Origin: Albimonas sp963816545
GTDB taxonomy: Bacteria > Pseudomonadota > Alphaproteobacteria > Rhodobacterales > Rhodobacteraceae
Reading direction: 5' to 3'
DNA length: 64,000 nt
Assembly (NCBI GenBank): GCA_963816545.1
Contig: CAWFLE010000007.1
Span: 620,001-684,000 of the forward strand
Within the stretch, counting starts at the first letter, position 1; every line of letters begins with the position of its first letter. The translations under genes were made by a program, and so were the position numbers. This document shows positions 1 through 6,474 of the stretch, piece after piece. The notes beneath the pieces were generated by a model that had not been told where the DNA came from, did no database searches, and worked only from the letters and a program-made list of their open reading frames with translations.

Positions 1-1249
1 GCAGCACCGCCGCGCCCGGCGGGATCAGCGGGGGCGCGTCGTTCAGCGCCTCCCGCGCAAGGCCCGCGATCCCCTTCCACCGCGCCTGGAACGCCGCCAT
101 CTCCGCGCGGGGGATCACCTGCTCGATATCCTCGAACACGCCGCCGCAGCGCTCCTCCACCACGCCCAGCAGCGCATCCGGCCCCGCCTCGCGGCTCGCC
201 AGCACGGTGCGGGAGGTGGCGGGCCGCATCTCGGCCTCATAGGCCGCGAGCGCCGCCGGCCCCGGCCCATGGTCCAGCATCGCCCGCCCCAGCCTGCGCG
301 CATCCATGATCGCCTGGCTCGCGCCGTTGGAGCCCACCGGGTACATCACATGCGCCGCGTCCCCCATCAGGGTGGTGCGCCCCTCGGTCCAGAACGGCGC
401 CGGGTCGCGGTCCACCATGGGGTACTCGAACACCTCTTCGGTCGCCTCGATCAGCGTCGGCGCATCCAGCCACCCGAAGCGCCAGCCCTCGAAGGCGGGC
501 GCGAACGCCGCCCGGTCCACCCGCCGGTTCCAGTCCGAGGTCCATCCCCCCGCCGGGTCCCGCCGCAGCTCCGCGATCCAGTTCATCAACGAGAGCCCGT
601 CCTCATCGGGGCCCGAGATCGGATAGCCCACGATCCGCTGGTCCATGGTCCCCACCAGCGCCATGCTCGCGCCCGTGCGGAAGGCCCGCGCCCGGACCGC
701 GCCCCGCCACAGCACCGCGCCCCCCCACAGCGGCGGCCCCTCATGCGGATGCATCCGCGCCCGGATGGCCGAGTGCAGCCCGTCCGCGCCCACCAGCAGC
801 CGCCCCCGCGCCTCCCGCCCGTCGACGAGCCGCAGGACCGCCTCGTCCCCCTCGGTGTCGAAGCCCGCCGCCCGTGCGTCTGTGATCACAGCCTCCGGCC
901 CGAGCCGCTCGCGCACCGCCTCCAGCAGCGCCATCTGCAGCGCGCCCCGGTGGACGGACCACTGCGGCCAGCGGTAGCCGGCGCCGCGGCCCCGCGGCTC
1001 GGTCCAGATCTCGCGCCCGGTCTTCGAGAACAGGCCCCATTCCCGCGTCTCCACCCCGATCCGCGGCAGGACGGCGCCCAGGCCCAGCTCCTCCAGCTCC
1101 CGCACCGCGTTGGGCTGGAGGTTGATCCCTACGCCCAGCGGGCGAAGCTCCCGCGCCGCCTCGAAGACCCGCGCGTCCAGCCCGATCTGATGGCAGGTGA
1201 GCGCCAGCGTCAGCCCGGCGATCCCCCCGCCGGCGATGAGAATGGTCAT
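1..1249 (-). CDS. FAD-dependent monooxygenase (UbiH/salicylate hydroxylase type), 3' end outside window
   Basis: Flavoprotein aromatic hydroxylase of the UbiH/PHBH superfamily; such enzymes use FAD and NAD(P)H to hydroxylate small, often aromatic, substrates in the cytoplasm. The frame is open from an ATG at 1249 to the window edge, about 416 residues. Seen: the N-terminal dinucleotide-binding loop (MTILIAGGGIAGL), a mid-protein DG motif (VGADGLHSAIR, about residue 160) and the C-terminal FAD ribityl motif (LMGDAAHVMYPVGSNGAS, about residue 295-310). The gene is divergent from vsr across a 206 bp gap holding GTTTCGC palindromes. The substrate cannot be read from sequence. It could act in ubiquinone or aromatic degradation; I prefer the generic name. 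Confidence 0.85.
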   Translation of the reverse strand, partial: MTILIAGGGIAGLTLALTCHQIGLDARVFEAARELRPLGVGINLQPNAVRELEELGLGAVLPRIGVETREWGLFSKTGREIWTEPRGRGAGYRWPQWSVHRGALQMALLEAVRERLGPEAVITDARAAGFDTEGDEAVLRLVDGREARGRLLVGADGLHSAIRARMHPHEGPPLWGGAVLWRGAVRARAFRTGASMALVGTMDQRIVGYPISGPDEDGLSLMNWIAELRRDPAGGWTSDWNRRVDRAAFAPAFEGWRFGWLDAPTLIEATEEVFEYPMVDRDPAPFWTEGRTTLMGDAAHVMYPVGSNGASQAIMDARRLGRAMLDHGPGPAALAAYEAEMRPATSRTVLASREAGPDALLGVVEERCGGVFEDIEQVIPRAEMAAFQARWKGIAGLAREALNDAPPLIPPGAAVL

Positions 1250-1323
1250 TGGAGCCCCCTGTCCTCGTTCCGCCCGCCTTCTGGCCGGGGGGCGCGCCGC
1301 GCGCAAGCTTGACGCTAGGGCGC

Positions 1324-1376
1324 CTGCGTTTCGCTGCGAAACATCGGGGGCCCCGGACGCGGTTTCGCCGCAAAAC
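1324..1376. repeat. Palindromic GTTTCGC-N-GCGAAAC element (two copies)
   Basis: A perfect 15-mer palindrome with one central base, GTTTCGCTGCGAAAC, lies at 1328-1342. A degenerate copy, GTTTCGCCGCAAAAC, lies at 1362-1376. They sit between two divergent genes, 80-130 bp upstream of the vsr start. A 25 bp stretch covering the first copy (1323-1347) recurs exactly at 36672-36696, so this is a true repeat and not a chance palindrome. Confidence 0.7.
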
Positions 1377-1455
1377 ACGGAGACCGGGGACCGGCGGCTT
1401 CGCCCTTGACCCGGCTCCGCGCCCGGCGCACCTCCGGCGGGCGAAGGGAGGACCC

Positions 1456-1908
1456 ATGGCCGACATGCTCGACCCCACGACGCGCTCGCGGACCATGGCG
1501 GCGGTGAAGGGCAAGGACACCTCGCCCGAGCTTCGCCTGCGCCGCGCGCTCCACGCCCTGGGTCTGCGCTACTCGCTGCATGCGCGGGGGCTGCCAGGGC
1601 GGCCGGACCTCGTGTTCCCCCGCTTCCGCGCGGCGGTCTTCGTGCATGGCTGCTTCTGGCATCGCCATCCCGGCTGCCCCCGCGCCACCACGCCGGCCAC
1701 CCGGCAGGACTACTGGCTGCCGAAATTCGCCCGGAACGTGGAGCGGGACGCGGAGGCGCTGGCGGCCCTGCGCGCGGCCGGCTGGCGCACCGCCGTCATC
1801 TGGGAATGCGCGCTGACCAAGCGCGCGGCGCCCGCCACAGCCGAGGCCGCCGCCCGCTGGCTGCGCGAGGGCGGCGAGACTCTGGAGCTGCCGCCATCCG
1901 CCCCCTGA
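1456..1908 (+). CDS. vsr: Very short patch repair endonuclease (Vsr)
   Basis: DNA mismatch endonuclease that nicks next to T:G mismatches produced by deamination of 5-methylcytosine, starting very short patch repair. The protein is about 150 residues, normal for Vsr. Seen: N-terminal RSRTMAAVKGKDTSPE, the core segment DLVFPRFRAAVFVHGCFWH followed by a Cys after RHPG (zinc and catalytic region), and the helix YWLPKFARNVERD, all family hallmarks. ATG 1456 follows GGGAGGA. In many genomes vsr adjoins a cytosine-5 methyltransferase; none is present in this window. An in-frame upstream extension from 1249 is only a non-homologous open stretch. Confidence 0.93.
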   Translation: MADMLDPTTRSRTMAAVKGKDTSPELRLRRALHALGLRYSLHARGLPGRPDLVFPRFRAAVFVHGCFWHRHPGCPRATTPATRQDYWLPKFARNVERDAEALAALRAAGWRTAVIWECALTKRAAPATAEAAARWLREGGETLELPPSAP

Positions 1909-1956
1909 TCCGTCGCCGGCCCTTCTGGCGCCGGCCACAGGCCCCGACGCCGGCAA

Positions 1957-2012
1957 CCCGCCGCGGGCGCCCCGGTCGCCAGAAGCGGAAGCGCGGCGCG
2001 GCGGCCTCCGGA
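1957..2012. repeat. Dispersed GC-rich intergenic repeat, copy A
   Basis: The segment contains GCCGCGGGCGCCCCGG followed by a CCA...GCGGAA box and a GCGCGGCG tail. It aligns well with 48270-48325 and, less closely, with 19400-19450. It lies in the convergent gap between vsr and the following hydrolase. Confidence 0.45.
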
Positions 2013-2065
2013 GGAGGGTCTCCCGCCCGTCGGCTTCGGCTGTCGCCTCGCCTCCCGTTGGGCCG

Positions 2066-2118
2066 GGCCGCGGCGCGGAGGTCTCGCCTCTGTTACCGGG
2101 GGCGCCCGCCGCGGGCTG
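2066..2118. repeat. Dispersed GC-rich intergenic repeat, copy B (inverted)
   Basis: The reverse complement aligns with 51139-51190, sharing GCGGCGGGCGCCC and the 3' block GGCGAGACCTCCGCGCCGC; I count roughly 45 of 52 positions matching by eye. It occupies the convergent gap with copy A, in the opposite orientation. Confidence 0.45.
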
Positions 2119-2161
2119 CAGGCGCGGCGCGTCTGGCCGGCGCCCTGACGGCCGGCCGCGT

Positions 2162-2935
2162 TCAGGCCGCGAGCTTGCGCGCCGCGCGGGCCCGCGCCGC
2201 CTCGCCGAAGGCCGAGTAGATCGCCTGCCCCACCGGGTTCTCCCAGGCGAGGTATTCCACATGCCACTGCACCCCAAGCGCGAAGCCCGGCGCGTCGCGG
2301 ACCACGATGGCCTCGGGGGTCTCGTCCTCGGCCCGGCCCTCGATGTCGATGCGGGGCCCGGGCTCCATCACGCCCTGGCCGTGGAGGGTGTTGGTCATCG
2401 CCTCGGTGGCGCCGAGGAGCCGCGCGAAGGTCCCGCCCGGCGTGAAGCGGACCTTGTGGCGAAGGGCGAACTTCTCCTCGATGGTGCCGTCAGGGGGCAT
2501 GCGGTGGTTCATGCGGCCCGGAAGGTCCCGGATCTCGGGGTGGAGGGTGGCGCCGAAGGCCACCGCCAGCTCCTGAAAGCCGCGGCAGATGCCGAGGATC
2601 GGGGCCCCCGCCTCCACCGCCGCGCGCACCAGCGGCAGGGCCACGCCGTCGCGCTTGGGGTCGAAGGGCATGTGGCCCTCCGTCTCCTCGTGCCCGTAGT
2701 GGGAGGGGTGGACGTTGGCGCGGCCCCCGGTAAGGACGAAGCCGTCGCAGGCGTCCAGCAGGTCCGGGATCGAGACCGCCTCGGGCAGCGCGGGGATGAT
2801 CATCGGCAGGGCCTGGGCGGCCTGCGCCACGGCGCGGAGGTTCATCTCTCCGGCCGCCGAGACGGCGTAGCTGTCGTTGATCATGACGGCGTTGGAGATG
2901 ACGCCGATGACGGGTCTTGAGGCTCTGCCGGGCAT
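2162..2935 (-). CDS. Gamma-glutamyl-gamma-aminobutyrate hydrolase family protein (class I glutamine amidotransferase-like)
   Basis: Peptidase C26/PuuD-type hydrolase that cleaves gamma-glutamyl amides such as gamma-glutamyl-GABA, normally a step of putrescine catabolism. The protein is 257 residues, the usual length. Seen: the nucleophile elbow GICRGFQE (Cys about residue 117), the downstream GVQWHVEY catalytic His segment near residue 225, and the family-specific FVLTGGRANVHPSHY loop. No other putrescine catabolism gene is adjacent, so the physiological substrate is open. It is divergent from the YdcH-like gene, with a GTTTCGC palindrome at 3037-3051 between them. Confidence 0.88.
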   Translation of the reverse strand: MPGRASRPVIGVISNAVMINDSYAVSAAGEMNLRAVAQAAQALPMIIPALPEAVSIPDLLDACDGFVLTGGRANVHPSHYGHEETEGHMPFDPKRDGVALPLVRAAVEAGAPILGICRGFQELAVAFGATLHPEIRDLPGRMNHRMPPDGTIEEKFALRHKVRFTPGGTFARLLGATEAMTNTLHGQGVMEPGPRIDIEGRAEDETPEAIVVRDAPGFALGVQWHVEYLAWENPVGQAIYSAFGEAARARAARKLAA

Positions 2936-3036
2936 GTCTCGCCAAGGTTTGGGTCAGGGTTGCGGCCACGATAGCCCCTCGGGACGGCGACGTCGAGTTT
3001 GACCGGGATCAAGGCCGGCAAGCCCGCGCGCGCCCA

Positions 3037-3051
3037 TTTTCGCTGCGAAAC
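3037..3051. repeat. Palindromic TTTTCGCTGCGAAAC element
   Basis: One mismatch from the GTTTCGC-N-GCGAAAC consensus found at several intergenic sites in the window. It lies 25 bp upstream of the start at 3076, in a divergent promoter region. Confidence 0.6.
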
Positions 3052-3075
3052 GAATCCCCTGAACGGAGGCGCCAG

Positions 3076-3321
3076 ATGTCCCACGTCCCCCACGAGCTGC
3101 CCGAGGCCTTCCCCGGCCAGGCCGACCGCATCCGCGCGCTGAAGGCCGCCGACGCGCATTTCGCGAAGCTCGCCGACGACTACCACGAGGTGAACCGCGG
3201 GGTTCATCGCGGCGAGACCGACGTCGAGCCCATGGACGACGCCCGGATGCAGGATCTCAGGAAGCGCCGGCTGGCGCTGCTGGACGAGATCAGGGCCCGG
3301 CTCGGCGAAGGCGCGGCCTGA
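3076..3321 (+). CDS. YdcH/DUF465 family small protein
   Basis: An 81-residue protein. It is charged and helical, with the family pattern LKAADAHFAKLADDYHEVNR in the middle and MQDLRKRRLALLDEIRARL at the C terminus, typical of the DUF465 (YdcH) coiled-coil family of unknown function. ATG 3076 is preceded by a purine-rich GGAGGCG at 6-12 nt. It lies 82 bp upstream of the HPF-cold shock gene on the same strand and may be co-transcribed with it; both have the flavour of stress or stationary-phase proteins, which is inference only. Confidence 0.8.
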   Translation: MSHVPHELPEAFPGQADRIRALKAADAHFAKLADDYHEVNRGVHRGETDVEPMDDARMQDLRKRRLALLDEIRARLGEGAA

Positions 3322-3403
3322 CCCACAGTCATGCGCAGGGGCGGCGAACCGCGGCCCCTCCGCGGCCGTTTCCTTCAGGACCGCAGATCTTGGAGGACAT
3401 GAC

Positions 3404-3994
3404 ATGGACGTCCCTCTGGAACTCGCCTTCCACAACATGGAGAGCGACGCCGAGCTGGAAGACCAGATCCGCGCCCACGCGGAGGGGTTGGACACCCGCT
3501 TCAAGCGGCTCAGGAGCTGCCGGGTGGTGGTCGAGGTCTCCGCCCGCAGCCAGGCCCAGGCGCTGGAGCACCACGTCCGGGTCGAGGTCGGAGTGCCCGG
3601 CCGCAAGCTGGTGGCGAGCCGCGATCCGGGCGCGCATGACCGGCGGTTCGACCCCTCAATGGCCATCAACGACGCCTTCGCGGCGGTGGAGCGGCAGCTC
3701 GAGCAGGATCAGGAGGAGGCGCGGGGCGAGGTGAAGGCCCATGATGCGCCGCTTCAGGGCCGGATCCGGAGCACCTTCCCGGATCACGGGTTCATCGACA
3801 CCAATGACGGGCGGGAGGTGTTCTTCCACCGCAATTCGGTCGTCGGCGCGAAGTTCGAGGATCTGGCCGAGGGAGAGACGGTGGAGCTTTCCGTCGCGCC
3901 CGGAGAGGGGCCTGCGGGGACGCAGGCGACCACGGTGAAGCCGATCTCGGCCATGAAGTACGATCCGGGGGCGGAGGCGCCGGCGGATCGGTGA
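3404..3994 (+). CDS. Ribosome-associated HPF/RaiA domain fused to a cold shock domain
   Basis: A 196-residue protein of two parts. Residues 1 to about 105 resemble the HPF/RaiA (sigma-54 modulation) fold: MDVPLELAFHNME start, a conserved strand-helix-strand run with FKRLRSCRVVVEVSA, and a C-terminal AINDAFAAVERQLEQDQEE helix. Residues about 115-180 are a cold shock/OB domain: QGRIRSTFPDHGFIDTNDGR, EVFFHRNSVV, FEDLAEGETVELSV, where GFI and VFFH are the RNP1/RNP2-like positions. HPF domains bind the 30S subunit and promote hibernation; cold shock domains bind single-stranded RNA. The fusion suggests a ribosome-binding protein with extra RNA contacts. Start ATG 3404 follows GGAGGA. Confidence 0.85.
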   Translation: MDVPLELAFHNMESDAELEDQIRAHAEGLDTRFKRLRSCRVVVEVSARSQAQALEHHVRVEVGVPGRKLVASRDPGAHDRRFDPSMAINDAFAAVERQLEQDQEEARGEVKAHDAPLQGRIRSTFPDHGFIDTNDGREVFFHRNSVVGAKFEDLAEGETVELSVAPGEGPAGTQATTVKPISAMKYDPGAEAPADR

Positions 3995-4001
3995 CGCAGG
4001 C

Positions 4002-4034
4002 GTTTCGCACGAAACAGGTGTTTCGCCGCGAAAC
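4002..4034. repeat. Pair of GTTTCGC palindromes in inverted arrangement
   Basis: Copies at 4002-4015 (one base shorter, GTTTCGCACGAAAC) and 4020-4034 (GTTTCGCCGCGAAAC). They are separated by AGGT, so the inner arms CGAAACA and TGTTTCG also pair. The pair sits 7 bp past the stop of the HPF-CSD gene and may work as its transcript end, though no T-run follows. Confidence 0.6.
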
Positions 4035-4107
4035 GTGCGGGCTTCGCGGGCGGTTATGCTTAGATTTCAGAGGTTGCAGAAGTCGGTTTGTGAAATAGAG
4101 TGATTTG

Positions 4108-6319
4108 TTAACCCGTTTCGCGCCCCGAAGCCAGCGGCCGCGGTCTCGCCGCGGGGAAGCCGCGAGCCTGGCATTCAGCGCTCTGCGCCTTCTTCTCCAG
4201 GCGGCGGGCGTGGAGGACCGGCTCGGTGTAGCCGGAGGGGAGTTCCGTCCCCTTGAACACCAGGTCGCAGGCGGCGGCGAAGGCGGGGCCGTCGAAGGCG
4301 GGGGCCATGGGCTCGTAGGTCGGGTCGGAGGCGTTCTGGCGGTCCACGACCTCGGCCATGCGCTTGAGGGTCTCCATCACCTCGGCCTCCGAGACCACGC
4401 CGTGGTGGAGCCAGTTGGCGATGTGCTGGGAGGAGATGCGGCAGGTGGCGCGGTCCTCCATCAGGCCGACGTCGTGGATGTCGGGCACCTTGGAGCAGCC
4501 TATGCCTGCGTCCACCCAGCGGACCACGTAGCCGAGGATGCCCTGGGCGTTGTTGTCGAGTTCGGCGCGGATGTCCTCGGGGGACCAGTTCTGCCGGTCG
4601 GCGAGCGGGACCGTCAGAAGGTCCGAGAGCTGGGCGCGGCGGCCCTGCCCCGCGATCTCCTGCTGGCGGGCGAGGACGTCGACCTGGTGGTAGTGGATGG
4701 CGTGGAGGGTCGCGGCGGTGGGGCTCGGGACCCAGGCGCAGTTGGCGCCGGCCTTCGGGTGGCCGATCTTCTGGTCGAGCATGTCGGCCATCCGGTCGGG
4801 CATCGCCCACATGCCCTTGCCGATCTGCGCCCGCCCGCGCAGGCCGCAGGCGAGGCCCACGTCCACGTTCCAGTCCTCGTAGGCCTTGATCCAGGGCTGC
4901 GCCTTCATGTCCGCCTTGCGGATCATGGGGCCGGCCTCCATCGAGGTGTGGATCTCGTCGCCCGTGCGGTCGAGGAAGCCGGTGTTGATGAAGGCCACCC
5001 GGGACTTGGCGGCGCGGATGCAGGCCTTGAGGTTGACCGTGGTGCGGCGCTCCTCGTCCATGATGCCCATCTTGACGGTGTTCGGGGCGAGGCCGAGGGC
5101 GGTCTCCACGTGGTCGAAGACGGAGGCGACGAAGGCGACCTCCTCGGGGCCGTGCATCTTGGGGCAGACGCAGTAGATCGAGCCCTTGCGGGAGTTGGTC
5201 CCCTTGTCGGGCATGGCGCAGAGGACGGTGCAGAAGGCGTCGAGCGACTGCTCCTGGATCTCGCGGCCCTCGCGGTCGAGGATGGCGGGGGTGGTCATCA
5301 GCAGGCCCACGTTGCGGACCAGCATCAGGGAGCGGCCGTGGAGGGTGACGGGGGCGCCGTCGGGGCCGGTGTAGTGGCGGTCTTCGGCGAGGCGGCGGGT
5401 GAAGGTCTCGCCGCCCTTGGAGACCTCTTCGGTCAGCGTGCCGGCGTTGAGGCCGAGCCAGTTGCGGTAGGCCAGCGCCTTGTCCTCGGCGTCCACGGCG
5501 GCGACCGAGTCCTCGCAGTCCATGATCGCGGAGACGGCGGATTCGAGGACCACGTCGGCGACGCCGGCCGGGTCGTCCTTGCCGATGGGGTGGGTCCGGT
5601 CGATCACGATCTCGGCGTGGAGGCCGTTGCGCTTGAGGAGGATCGCGTCGGGCGCCTCGGGCGCGCCGCGGAGGCCGGCGAACTGGGAGGGGTCCATGAG
5701 GCCGTCGTCGCCCTCGGCCGTCTCGGCGATCAGCATGTCGCCCCTGGCCGACGTAGCGGGTGACGCGGGCGTGGGAGCCGCCGGCGAGGGGGGCGGTCTC
5801 GTCCAGGAAGGCCTTGGCGCGGGCGATGACGCGGGCGCCGCGGGCGGGGTCGTAGGGGCCGGGTTCGGGGAGGTCCCCGAGCGCGTCGGTCCCGTAGAGC
5901 GCGTCGTAGAGGGAGCCCCAGCGGGCGTTGGCGGCGTTGAGCGCGTAGCGGGCGTTGGTGATCGGGACCACGAGCTGGGGGCCGGGGATCAGGGCGATCT
6001 CGTCGTCCACGTCGGCGGTGTCGGCTTGGAAATCCGGGCCCTCGGGGAGGAGGTAGCCGATGTCTTCGAGGAAGGCGCGGTAGGCGGCGGGGTCGCGCCG
6101 GCCCCGGTGGGCGGTCTCCCATTCGTCGATGCGGGCCTGGAGGGTTTCGCGCCTGGCGAGCAGGGCGCGGTGTTCGTCGCCGCGGTCATGGACCAGCGCC
6201 GAGAGTCCCCGCCAGAAGGCGTCGGGCGTGACGCCGGCCGCGGGGAGGGCCTCGGTCTCGATGAAATCATGCAGGGGCTTCGCCACCTGGAGACCGTGTT
6301 TCTCGATGCGTTCGACCAT
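4108..6319 (-). CDS. glcB: Malate synthase G (one frameshift in this sequence)
   Basis: Condenses glyoxylate with acetyl-CoA to malate in the glyoxylate bypass; the isoform G is a monomer of about 720 residues, matching the reconstructed length. Seen: N-terminal MVERIEKHGLQVAKPLHDFI, then VPITNARYALNAANARWGSL, AIMDCEDSVAAVDAEDK, LMTTPAILDREG and LMEDRATCRISSQHIANWL, all characteristic. The N-terminal frame (from ATG 6319) and the C-terminal frame (to stop at 4108) are joined by an apparent single extra G near 5744, between TRYVGQG and DMLIAETAEG. Nothing else suggests decay. There is no isocitrate lyase gene nearby. Confidence 0.92.
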
Positions 6320-6474
6320 GGGGCGCCTCCGGGTTGCGGTTGAGGGGGAACATGCGGCGCCGGAGCGGCCGCGGCCACGGGTTTGGCCGGCGTTTTCATC
6401 TGGCGGAAGGGGGGCGCGGCTTGCACCGCCCCGCGGGGGCGGTGAAGGTGGCGCCCAACCGGAAGGAGACCTCC

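Noticed and set aside
1328..1342. GTTTCGC palindromes as ParB parS sites
   Set aside because: The alphaproteobacterial parS core is GTTTCACGTGAAAC, even-length with a CACGTG centre. These sites have GC-N-GC in the centre, occur at many scattered loci and are not next to parAB.
4105..5763. A 552-residue plus-strand open frame opposite glcB
   Set aside because: Low-complexity Gly/Val/His/Asp shadow with no domain; the malate synthase motifs are on the minus strand.
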